Positions 1-6,904 of a DNA stretch of 12,486 nt are shown here, piece after piece. How positions within the stretch are numbered: the stretch's first letter is position 1; the number at the start of each line of letters is the position of its first letter. Position numbers and translations under genes: made by a program. This DNA is from Fidelibacterota bacterium (GTDB taxonomy: Bacteria > Fidelibacterota > Marinisomatia > SCGC-AAA003-L08 > GCA-002704045). The notes under the pieces are model-generated. The model ran no database searches, was not told the DNA's origin, and saw nothing but the letters and a program-made list of their open reading frames with translations. The DNA lies in assembly GCA_002704045.1 (NCBI GenBank), contig PAFF01000050.1, positions 1 to 12,486 of the forward strand, given 5' to 3'.

Positions 1-70
1 AAATTTTAATTATTTTAAATTTATTTAAATAACTGCAAATCATATTTTGATTAATTATTTGAAAAACATT

Positions 71-1183
71 ATGAAATTCTTTACAAAAAATTTTATTTTA
101 ATATATTGTGGAGCCTTTTTATTAAGTTGTTCTTCAATTTATTTCGGTATTAAAGATTTACCTGATTTTGATCCTGAACTTCAATCGGACAAGTTAGGTC
201 AAATTGTTAGACCATATGAAGATGGTTTAAGAACTGATAATAAAAATGGTGAATATGAATGGTGGTATTTTGATGCTAATTTAGATGATGGAAGTGTTAT
301 TGTAGCATATTTTTGGAAAATTAAAAATTTAAAAAATTTCTACTACATTGGAGTGAACTATAATAAACCCAATGGAGAAGAATATAAAAAAATAAAATTT
401 TTTAATAGTAAAAATGTTTTTATATCAAGAGATAGTTGTTTTGTTGAATTTGGGAATAATGTGTTTAAAGGTAATCTTAAAGAATACAAAATTAGAATTG
501 ACAAAAATGATTTTGATGGTTTTGGATTTGATTTAAATTTGGTATCAAATACACAATCTTATAGACCCCAAGATGGTATAATAAGTGCTCAAGATGATTA
601 TTTTGCTTGGTTAGCTGCTGTGCCTAATGGAAAAGTTGAAGGAAACTTAGAATTTAAAAACCAAACAAAAATAATTAATGGTGATGGATATCATGATCAT
701 AATTGGGGAAATGTTCCACTTCAAAAATTATTTGACGATTGGATTTGGTTTAGAGGCAAGGCTGGACCCTACACAGTTATTGGATTTGAACTTAATACTG
801 TATCAAAAAGAGGTGGATATTCAATTCCTGGTATATATATAGGAGATAGTACAGGAACAGTTTATGAAAATTTTGGTCAAAATGGTATCTTTACCTCAAA
901 GGAAAATTTAATATCTAATTTATATGATAAAAACAATGAAACTCTCTTTTCAAAATTAAAAATATTAACCAAAGATAATTTTTACTTAGAAATTGAGGGT
1001 CAAGATGTAATTGAAAACTTGAGCTTATTTGATGTTGTTAAAATTCCGTTTTTTAAACAAATTATGCATTTTTCAAAGGTTGATCCATATTATACTCGAT
1101 TTAAAAGTAAAGTAAGATTAAAATTATCAGATGGTACAGAAATTGATGGTAATGGTGTTTTAGAAATTATGGATTTGAAGTAG
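71..1183 (+). CDS. CrtC/AttH-like lipocalin-fold lipoprotein
   Basis: Predicted lipoprotein of 370 residues in the CrtC (hydroxyneurosporene synthase)/AttH-like family, a double lipocalin-type barrel fold. Seen: a signal peptide ending in the lipobox LLSC (lipidated Cys20 from the ATG at 71), the family N-terminal motif YEWWYFDA at residues 62-69, and the motif GDGYHDHNWG at 204-213 followed by DDWIWFRG. These are the blocks shared by carotenoid 1,2-hydratases and by AttH-like proteins of unknown activity. The frame is open 24 bases further to a TTG at 47, but the ATG gives a cleaner signal peptide, so I chose it; neither start has a convincing Shine-Dalgarno. Length fits the family. No carotenoid genes are nearby, so the substrate is unknown and hydratase activity should not be assumed. 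The product is likely membrane-anchored on the periplasmic side or surface. Family call is confident; function is open. Confidence 0.85.
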   Translation: MKFFTKNFILIYCGAFLLSCSSIYFGIKDLPDFDPELQSDKLGQIVRPYEDGLRTDNKNGEYEWWYFDANLDDGSVIVAYFWKIKNLKNFYYIGVNYNKPNGEEYKKIKFFNSKNVFISRDSCFVEFGNNVFKGNLKEYKIRIDKNDFDGFGFDLNLVSNTQSYRPQDGIISAQDDYFAWLAAVPNGKVEGNLEFKNQTKIINGDGYHDHNWGNVPLQKLFDDWIWFRGKAGPYTVIGFELNTVSKRGGYSIPGIYIGDSTGTVYENFGQNGIFTSKENLISNLYDKNNETLFSKLKILTKDNFYLEIEGQDVIENLSLFDVVKIPFFKQIMHFSKVDPYYTRFKSKVRLKLSDGTEIDGNGVLEIMDLK

Positions 1184-1212
1184 GTATTATTTTTTAAAAT
1201 AATTTTTAATTT

Positions 1213-1220
1213 GAGGAAGG
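1213..1220 (+). promoter_or_regulatory. Strong Shine-Dalgarno of the 95-aa acidic protein gene
   Basis: The purine run GAGGAAGG lies six bases before the ATG at 1227. It is one of the strongest ribosome binding sites in the window and supports a short gene of unknown family as really translated. Confidence 0.7.
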
Positions 1221-1226
1221 TTAATA

Positions 1227-1514
1227 ATGCTTGATAAGAAACAAAAACAAATGTTTATACAATGTATTGAAACTGGAAAAGTATATAATTTAGATCACAT
1301 AATGTCTTTCGATTGTATTGGAAGAACCAAGGAGCATGAAGATGATTTACTTCATTTAGTCTTTGATATCCAATTAACAAATGGACAAAATGATCAGATA
1401 ACCTTAACAACAGGTGTAGATTTTGAAGAACTTGGTAAAATTGCATTTGAAGACTTATTGGCTGAAAATGATGTTTTAGTTGATATTTTAGGAGCAGATG
1501 ATGAAATTGATTAG
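1227..1514 (+). CDS. Small acidic protein of unknown function
   Basis: A 95-residue protein that I do not recognise. It has no signal peptide or membrane segment, so it is probably cytoplasmic. The N-terminal third is mixed and carries two cysteines (in the FIQCIET and SFDCIG stretches); the C-terminal half is rich in Asp and Glu, ending GADDEID, giving a clearly acidic protein. Predicted strand-like stretches (LLHLVFDIQL, DQITLTTGVDF) precede a helical tail. The start is well fixed by a strong Shine-Dalgarno six bases upstream. It sits 43 bases after the CrtC-like lipoprotein gene and 31 bases before the SRAP gene, on the same strand, so it is likely in the same transcript. Good ribosome site and regular codon use argue for a real gene; no function can be assigned from the sequence. 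Confidence 0.75.
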   Translation: MLDKKQKQMFIQCIETGKVYNLDHIMSFDCIGRTKEHEDDLLHLVFDIQLTNGQNDQITLTTGVDFEELGKIAFEDLLAENDVLVDILGADDEID

Positions 1515-1545
1515 ATTATTTAACTATTATTTAAATGAATGATAA

Positions 1546-2172
1546 ATGTGTTTTCATATATCAATTAACTCGTTGAAAAACAATATAGAAAATAAATTTG
1601 GTGCCAGTTTCGATTCAGATTACGAACTTATATCAAGTCAAAATATAAATGGATTTTCTAATCCAAAAGTTCCTGTTATTACTAGTGATAGACCTAAAAA
1701 AATTCAATTTTTTAATTGGGGTTTGATACCTCATTGGATTCAAAATGAAGAAAAGGCTAATAGCATCAAAAGTAAGACTCTTAATGCAAGATCAGAAACA
1801 TTAAAAGAAAAACCTTCATTTAAAAATTTAATTGGTAGAAAACATTGTTTAGTAATTGCAGATGGATTTTACGAATGGAGGCACGAAGGATTGAATAAAA
1901 TTAAATACCATATCTATCTAGAAAATAGAGAATTATTTGCTTTTGCAGGTATTTGGGATAGTTGGACTAATAAATTTACAGGTGAAATTATTAATTCATT
2001 TTCAATAATAACACAAAGTGCCCAAGGTATAATGAAACACATACATAATTCTAAAAATCGGCAGCCAATTATTTTAGATGAGTCAAATAGGAATCATTGG
2101 AATCAACTGAAAAGACATCAATCAATTTTAGATAATACAAAAAGGACTAATTTAGAATATTCATTAGTTTAG
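1546..2172 (+). CDS. yedK: SRAP-domain abasic-site processing protein (HMCES/YedK family)
   Basis: SRAP family protein of 208 residues, acting on DNA. Family members form a stable thiazolidine cross-link between the N-terminal cysteine and abasic sites in single-stranded DNA, shielding them at replication forks. Visible hallmarks: Cys2 directly after the initiator Met (exposed once Met is removed), WGLIPHW at 58-64, the NARSE motif with Asn80, Arg82 and Glu84, DGFYEW with Glu110, and IHNSKNRQPIIL with His167. These cover the residues that form the active site. The Cys2 requirement decides the start at 1546, although no clear Shine-Dalgarno precedes it. The segment after His167 has Q in the usual R-M-P position (NRQP), a mild variation. 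The gene follows the acidic-protein gene by 31 bases and is probably cotranscribed; it has no visible functional tie to its neighbours. Confidence 0.93.
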   Translation: MCFHISINSLKNNIENKFGASFDSDYELISSQNINGFSNPKVPVITSDRPKKIQFFNWGLIPHWIQNEEKANSIKSKTLNARSETLKEKPSFKNLIGRKHCLVIADGFYEWRHEGLNKIKYHIYLENRELFAFAGIWDSWTNKFTGEIINSFSIITQSAQGIMKHIHNSKNRQPIILDESNRNHWNQLKRHQSILDNTKRTNLEYSLV

Positions 2173-2236
2173 ATAGTTGCAATATGTATTTTAATATAAT
2201 TTTTAAAACGCTAATTTATTTTTTTAAAAAAGATTT

Positions 2237-2587
2237 ATGAAAAAACATTTAATAACTGCCGTTGTGTTTTTATTTTTATTTGAGAAAATATTAAATGAAC
2301 CTGGATTATATTTTCTGAGCGATTTTGAGGTAATTAAAAAAAAAATAATTCATTTTTTAATATTTTTTTTCATTCCTGTTTGGGTTTTACTTATTAACAA
2401 AATGTTAGGTACACAAAACCAGTATATCATTTATTTTTCTTTATTTATAGGTTTTTTATTGTATCATAACATTGGAGCTTTTTTCTTTAAAAGATTATAC
2501 ATTATAGAATATATTGAATTTGTTATTATTTATTTAGTACTATCTATTATAGGTGTTTATTTGTACTTTAAAAGAACTAGATTTTGA
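2237..2587 (+). CDS. Small integral membrane protein, unknown family
   Basis: A 116-residue, strongly hydrophobic protein that I cannot assign. About four membrane segments are visible: residues 4-15 (short, possibly re-entrant or a signal anchor), 39-55 (FLIFFFIPVWVLLI), 64-82 and 92-111. Between them are Lys-rich short loops (EVIKKK near 33) and the C-terminus ends KRTRF, suggesting a cytoplasmic tail by the positive-inside rule. Phe, Ile, Leu and Tyr dominate. It begins 64 bases after the SRAP gene with only a poor purine stretch upstream, and ends 36 bases before the metalloprotease gene. It has no catalytic motif. It is probably real because the frame is long, uninterrupted and membrane-like, but AT-rich sequence tends to encode Phe/Ile/Leu by chance, so confidence is moderate. 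Confidence 0.6.
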   Translation: MKKHLITAVVFLFLFEKILNEPGLYFLSDFEVIKKKIIHFLIFFFIPVWVLLINKMLGTQNQYIIYFSLFIGFLLYHNIGAFFFKRLYIIEYIEFVIIYLVLSIIGVYLYFKRTRF

Positions 2588-2614
2588 ATTATTTAATTAT
2601 TCAATACCAAAAAA

Positions 2615-2618
2615 GGAG
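2615..2618 (+). promoter_or_regulatory. Shine-Dalgarno that selects a TTG start
   Basis: GGAG inside an A-rich context, five bases ahead of TTG at 2624. No in-frame ATG occurs before codon 34, so this site is the main evidence for non-ATG initiation of the metalloprotease. Confidence 0.65.
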
Positions 2619-2623
2619 AAAAT

Positions 2624-4333
2624 TTGTTTACAGCCCTTAAAAAAAATGACAGTGCGAATAGATTTAATTTTTTTCCAGCATCATTATTTGTTTGCAGATT
2701 ACTATTATTTCAAATTGCTTATATGCAAAATATAGGATGTTTAGATTCGGAAAGTCAGTATTATGATCCATCTTCGGATATAGGTAATTTTTCTGGTATT
2801 GTTGAGGGCGGCTCAAATTGCAATCAATACGGATGGAATGGTAATTATATTGGAATTAATTTAGAATATTATTATTTAAATACAATGATTTTTAATATTG
2901 GTAATGAAATATTTTTTGGAGATAATCAGTTTTATATTGATGCAATAAATATACCAACCAATTGTAATAGTGGAGTTGCTTTAGTATATGTTGTTACAGA
3001 ACAAAATTTAGCAGATGGTAATGAATGGACTTTTCAGACTGATATAAGTTGGCCTTTTATACCAATTAATACAACTTGGTCAATTAATGCGTGTGAATGT
3101 AATGATCAAATTGATTGCGATAATATTTGTAGTGGTACAAATCAAAATTGCATAGATTGCTATGAAGGTGATTTAAATGATGACGAATTAGTAAATATAA
3201 TAGATGTTATATATTTAGTTGAATGTATTTTAAATGAAAGCTGTACTGAATGTGCAGATATTAATTTAGATACTGAAATTAGTATTTTAGATATCATCTT
3301 ACTAGTTGATTTTATTTTAAATTGGTCTGAAGGTTGTCAAGATCCGTCTGCCTGTAATTACGATATAAATGCCAATGAATCTTGTCAAAATTGTTGTGAA
3401 TATGAATCATCATTTTTTGATTGTAATAATAATTGTTTGATTGATGAAAATCAGGATGATATTTGTGATAATATACCTTATGAGGAATTCTTTATCGGAA
3501 TGGAATTATCACAGGCAGAAAAAGATTTATTTATAATCAATGCTATTCGTTTTGAAGAAATTTGTCTAAATAATTTATATCATTTAAAAAATCCATTATG
3601 GACAATTCATGAAACAGGTACCTGGCCAATATATTATCACGTTGAAAATTGGATAGGCTCAATTAGTGAGCAGGCAATAACTAACTTAACAAATCAGTAT
3701 GAGCTTATTGCAAACGATTGGCTAAGCAGTTTACAAGATTATGATTCAGAAGCACCTTCAGAAGTAGCAGTTAAAGTTTTTGGTTTTACCTTTAATGAGG
3801 GTGTTAATCTTGATCAGTCTTTTTTAAGTTCATATAATGATTATCCTTTAGTTACAAATTATAATTTGACTAATGAACAATCGCCTTGGGAGATTAGATT
3901 TACAGATGATAACGAAATTTTCGATCAAAACTGGTATGAAATTGTGGACTTTTTGGATTTATATGTTTCAGATAACAGAGAAGGTTTAGATCAATCTACT
4001 CAATTTTATCCTAATAGTTGGTCTGATTATTCACATCCGGAATCAATTAATATGTTTGTTACTAAATTTTGGCATAAAATTACTTGGGATGCAGTAGCTC
4101 AAAGACAATATTTGAAAATTGGAGGACAGATTACTGATTACGAAACAGGTGACGCTAATTACACTGTTTTTGCACACGAAATGGGACATTGTTTATTTCT
4201 TGATGATATTTATGATATAGGAAAGTATCCTGATGGTCAAGAACTTATATCGATTATGAATAATAGTCCCTCTATTAGTGATTTTGATAAATTTTTATTA
4301 AGGATTGTTTGGAAATCTCAAAAAGAAAATTAA
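2624..4333 (+). CDS. Secreted zincin metalloprotease with internal dockerin repeats
   Basis: A 569-residue predicted extracellular zinc peptidase. Order seen: an N-terminal hydrophobic stretch (about 16-34) that probably exports it; a domain of unknown fold (45-160); Cys-rich linkers; a dockerin type I pair with calcium-loop residues Asp183/Asn185/Asp187/Asp194 and Asp212/Asn214/Asp216/Asp223; a Cys-rich GCQDPSACNYD segment (238-260); and a C-terminal peptidase domain. The peptidase has HEMGH (His518, Glu519, His522) followed by LDD (526-528), and a Met at 545 in SIMNNS that could be the metzincin Met-turn. A GGAG at 2615-2618, five bases upstream, selects the TTG start. Odd points: the export signal has an Arg inside the hydrophobic run, the dockerin lies centrally rather than at an end, and no C-terminal sorting domain is visible. 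Dockerins normally bind cohesins; none is seen here. Peptidase substrate unknown. Confidence 0.82.
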   Translation: MFTALKKNDSANRFNFFPASLFVCRLLLFQIAYMQNIGCLDSESQYYDPSSDIGNFSGIVEGGSNCNQYGWNGNYIGINLEYYYLNTMIFNIGNEIFFGDNQFYIDAINIPTNCNSGVALVYVVTEQNLADGNEWTFQTDISWPFIPINTTWSINACECNDQIDCDNICSGTNQNCIDCYEGDLNDDELVNIIDVIYLVECILNESCTECADINLDTEISILDIILLVDFILNWSEGCQDPSACNYDINANESCQNCCEYESSFFDCNNNCLIDENQDDICDNIPYEEFFIGMELSQAEKDLFIINAIRFEEICLNNLYHLKNPLWTIHETGTWPIYYHVENWIGSISEQAITNLTNQYELIANDWLSSLQDYDSEAPSEVAVKVFGFTFNEGVNLDQSFLSSYNDYPLVTNYNLTNEQSPWEIRFTDDNEIFDQNWYEIVDFLDLYVSDNREGLDQSTQFYPNSWSDYSHPESINMFVTKFWHKITWDAVAQRQYLKIGGQITDYETGDANYTVFAHEMGHCLFLDDIYDIGKYPDGQELISIMNNSPSISDFDKFLLRIVWKSQKEN

Positions 4334-4361
4334 TTTAATTAAAATATATAATTGTCAAACT

Positions 4362-4445
4362 AAAAGAGTTCCTCACTTAAGTTGATTGAGCCAGACTTTC
4401 CGTTGTATGAGTTCAGTCCCAACAAAAGTGAGGAAACTCTTTTTT
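4362..4445 (+). terminator. Large hairpin ending in a T run; terminator or structured RNA element
   Basis: Left arm 4362-4378 and right arm 4426-4443 are reverse complements except for one bulged base in the A-run opposite TT, and six T follow the C at 4439. This has the form of an intrinsic terminator for the upstream metalloprotease gene. The loop is 47 bases, far longer than in ordinary terminators, and is itself able to fold: GTTG 4381-4384 pairs with CAAC 4420-4423, and GACT 4394-4397 with AGTC 4415-4418. The loop is also clearly richer in G and C than its surroundings. The T run ends 20 bases before the next start codon, so it could also act as a leader or attenuator for that gene. A miniature inverted-repeat element is another reading. 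Confidence 0.7.
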
Positions 4446-4465
4446 ATATGGATAATGATTAATCA

Positions 4466-4801
4466 ATGACAAAACATGTTTTTACGATAATAATCTTAAT
4501 TAGCTTTATTTATTGTACAGATATTGATAAAATCTATTACAATACGCATTCAGATTCCACAATGATAGAAAATACTTCAACTATCAATAAAGTTACTAGA
4601 ATAACAGGAGGATATTTAATTGGTATTGGAGGTGCTCTATTATTGAGTAATCAATTCAGAGAATGTGGAAGTAATTGTGAATCTGATGCTGATAATCATT
4701 TAGAAAATATTAATAAGTATAATAGAGAACTTAATTTTAGTAATAAAGTAGGTTATGCTATATTAATTTTTGGAGTTCTTTTAGTATGTTTAGGTAGTTA
4801 A
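4466..4801 (+). CDS. Small membrane protein or lipoprotein of unknown function
   Basis: A 111-residue protein that I do not recognise. It starts with a hydrophobic signal (IIILISFIYC, Cys17), which resembles a lipobox only loosely because Tyr sits at -1, so lipoprotein status is uncertain. Two further hydrophobic stretches follow, the Gly-rich GGYLIGIGGALLL around 48-60 and VGYAILIFGVLLVCLGS at the C-terminus (95-111). They are separated by a polar loop with a CGSNC pair (67-71) that could form a disulfide outside the cytoplasm. The layout resembles small envelope proteins with a paired Gly-rich helix, common beside secreted proteins, but no family is recognised. It begins 20 bases after the hairpin element with no clear Shine-Dalgarno, and its stop lies one base from the convergent LamG gene. 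Confidence 0.65.
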   Translation: MTKHVFTIIILISFIYCTDIDKIYYNTHSDSTMIENTSTINKVTRITGGYLIGIGGALLLSNQFRECGSNCESDADNHLENINKYNRELNFSNKVGYAILIFGVLLVCLGS

Positions 4802-4802
4802 A

Positions 4803-5876
4803 TTAATATTCAATTTCAATAAATTCTGCTTTATATCCAGGTAAAGAATATATTAACGCATCGTTGTAATTACCACTTTCATCAATGACAGATTGAGCAT
4901 TAGATGGGAATTTATTGAATTTTAATAATGAAATTAAATCATCAATCAATGGATCACCATAGTTTGCTATAGTTTGCTCCGGGTATAAGTTGTGATATTC
5001 AACTAAGGTTATAATATCCCAACAATCATATGTTTCATCACCCTGGTTATAACATATACAGTTTATATAATCTTCAATAGAGCCGGCAAGATATGTGCTA
5101 TTTATATTTGATAGATCTATTTCTTGATAAAAAAGACTATCTGATTCCCAAGTATCGGTTAATAAACATTCTGATTCTTCGTCACCATCAGCATCAATGA
5201 ACGTGATATTATCAATTAATTCAGACGTTGTATTATTAATATCTAAATTATTGTAAGATGGAGTAAAGTATATTATGTTTGAAAGTGCTTTTTTCCAAAT
5301 TCTAATTTCATCAAAATATCCAGACCAAAAGTTCGTTGGTAATACTGGATAATCTTTGAATCCTTTAGCACCAATGAATAAATCACAGTCAGAAAAATCT
5401 ATATTGTAGCTATTTGTTGATATTTGTTCTTTTAATACACCATCAATGAAGATTTGAATAAATGAGGTATTATATACAAAAACTAAATTATAAAAAATTT
5501 CTTCATCAGTCCAATTTAAATCCTCAATTTCAATTTCCTCTATTTCATTATCAATGTATAATATCATTGAATTTGGTTTATTTATATTTTGAGACATACC
5601 AAGTTGGTAATCAAAATCATTATTATCGAGCTTGCTACCAAATAAAAATAAAAATGGTGAGTCATTAGAATTAATTACTGAATTAGATATCCAAAATTCC
5701 AGAGTAAACTCATTATTCAAAGCATTAATTGAATACGGGTATTCATTTGTTCCATCATTTTCAATTTGCATCCAGGATCCACCATCAAGATAGATTGCAT
5801 TATAATTTTCGTTTGATATAAATAAATCACTGCAGCTTAAAAATAAAAGATATATTAAAGAATATTTTATTTTCAT
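4803..5876 (-). CDS. LamG/concanavalin A-like domain lipoprotein
   Basis: A 357-residue predicted lipoprotein: short signal MKIKYSLIYLLFLSC with lipidated Cys15. Residues about 27-205 form a LamG-type (concanavalin A-like) jelly-roll domain, shown by FTLEFWISNS near the start, the IQIFIDGVLKEQ strand-turn and the closing GYFDEIRIWKKALS with FDEIRIW at 188-194. Such domains usually bind glycans or proteins at the surface. The C-terminal 150 residues are Asp/Asn-rich with three clustered cysteines around CICYNQGDETYDCWDIITLVE, which resembles a degenerate dockerin half-repeat. The start overlaps the upstream FN3 gene stop by ATGA, so translation is probably coupled; there is no good Shine-Dalgarno. 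No catalytic residues are evident. It is the last gene of the leftward block. Confidence 0.82.
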   Translation of the reverse strand: MKIKYSLIYLLFLSCSDLFISNENYNAIYLDGGSWMQIENDGTNEYPYSINALNNEFTLEFWISNSVINSNDSPFLFLFGSKLDNNDFDYQLGMSQNINKPNSMILYIDNEIEEIEIEDLNWTDEEIFYNLVFVYNTSFIQIFIDGVLKEQISTNSYNIDFSDCDLFIGAKGFKDYPVLPTNFWSGYFDEIRIWKKALSNIIYFTPSYNNLDINNTTSELIDNITFIDADGDEESECLLTDTWESDSLFYQEIDLSNINSTYLAGSIEDYINCICYNQGDETYDCWDIITLVEYHNLYPEQTIANYGDPLIDDLISLLKFNKFPSNAQSVIDESGNYNDALIYSLPGYKAEFIEIEY

Positions 5877-6904
5877 GGTTTTACCATGCCTTCTAATGTT
5901 TCATCAGTATAATCCCAAATACTATATTTATTTATATATTTCAGTAAATAAAACCAAGATGTTGACGAACCTACATTATCTCTATCTTCATAAAAATTCA
6001 AATTTGAATCATAAATAGTAATAATTTTGGTACAATTATCATTTGTCATTTCACCATAAAAATTAGGATCTAAATCGTCTTTCATACTGGATCTCCAGAT
6101 TTCTATTGCATAAAATTCATTTGTATTCAAGTTATCCCAGCTTATATTAATTTTATCTTCTTGATCTGTACTAACTGAGAAATTTGATATTCCTGGTTGA
6201 AATGAAGTATTAAATTCAGTGTATATTGTACTATTTTTAAAATTACCATTAGTATCAAATGTGGTAATCATAATACTATGTCCTGTTCCTGATTGACTAC
6301 CTAATGAATCATTGTAATTATTAATCTCTTTATCATATATAGTTGCAATTTCTATACAGTTATTGACATCATTACATTCAGTTTGGGGATTGTCAAGAAA
6401 TGGTAAAATATATGAAAATGATGATGATCTATAAATAATATACTTCTCAAAATCAGGCTCAATTGATGGAGTCCAACTCAAAGCGATTGAGCTAAAAGAA
6501 GGCCTATCAAAAATTAAATCATTAACGGGTTCTACGCTACTTGTATGAATTTGAATTGATTCTTGATTAATTATAATGTTTTGATTGTTGTATAAGCTTA
6601 AATCTATATATCTAAATTCCCCAGCATTTAAAGAAATAACGTATGAATTAATTGTAGAATCAGTAATATCTATTTGAGTATTATCAAGTGATAATTGATA
6701 TTTAGCGAAATCATCAAATGAATATTTTTCCCAATAAATATTGACTGAATCTTTATTTTGCCCGTTATTTAATGACCTTAAGTTTAATTTATAGTCTAAA
6801 TTTAAATTTGGATTATTGCTTATAGTAGTTTGGATATCATTACAAGACATAACCAACAATAAACAAAATAATGAGTTATATTTAATTTTTGTTAAACTTG
6901 TCAT
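5873..6904 (-). CDS. Fibronectin type III repeat lipoprotein
   Basis: A 343-residue predicted lipoprotein with a signal peptide ending VMSC (Cys21). Three FN3-like modules are visible by their recurring pattern of strand-Trp, acidic turn, then Y.I.RSS: around Trp58 (VNIYWEKYSFDDFAKYQL), Trp144 (IALSWTPSIEPDFEKYII) and Trp256 (INISWDNLNTNEFYAIEI). FN3 modules act as spacers or binding scaffolds on secreted proteins. The frame is open 48 bases further upstream, but that extension would have no signal-like start; the ATG at 6904 yields one. Even so the gene begins 21-23 bases inside the end of dnaG, and it overlaps the following LamG gene by ATGA. The pair therefore looks like a coexpressed surface unit attached to the dnaG transcript. 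Ligand unknown. Confidence 0.8.
   Translation of the reverse strand: MTSLTKIKYNSLFCLLLVMSCNDIQTTISNNPNLNLDYKLNLRSLNNGQNKDSVNIYWEKYSFDDFAKYQLSLDNTQIDITDSTINSYVISLNAGEFRYIDLSLYNNQNIIINQESIQIHTSSVEPVNDLIFDRPSFSSIALSWTPSIEPDFEKYIIYRSSSFSYILPFLDNPQTECNDVNNCIEIATIYDKEINNYNDSLGSQSGTGHSIMITTFDTNGNFKNSTIYTEFNTSFQPGISNFSVSTDQEDKINISWDNLNTNEFYAIEIWRSSMKDDLDPNFYGEMTNDNCTKIITIYDSNLNFYEDRDNVGSSTSWFYLLKYINKYSIWDYTDETLEGMVKP

Noticed and set aside
47..70. Upstream TTG start for the CrtC-like lipoprotein
   Set aside because: It would place extra residues before a complete signal peptide that starts properly at the ATG at 71.
1186..1207. AT-only inverted repeat followed by T after the CrtC-like gene
   Set aside because: Eight A/T pairs with a two-base gap would be a weak hairpin and such palindromes arise easily at this composition; the next gene begins 20 bases later and is probably cotranscribed.
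1255..1446. 63-codon - strand frame antisense to the acidic protein gene
   Set aside because: Lies wholly inside a gene with a strong Shine-Dalgarno, has no ribosome site and no recognisable motif.
2553..2735. 60-codon + strand frame bridging the membrane protein and the metalloprotease start
   Set aside because: It overlaps both genes in another frame, has no ribosome site and its composition is random Phe/Tyr/Leu; it was kept only as a possible frameshift partner at the A run.
4381..4425. Known riboswitch in the hairpin loop
   Set aside because: I looked for preQ1, c-di-GMP, cobalamin, TPP and T-box hallmarks and found none.
5462..5668. 68-codon + strand frame inside the LamG gene
   Set aside because: Antisense to a well-supported domain with no start signal.
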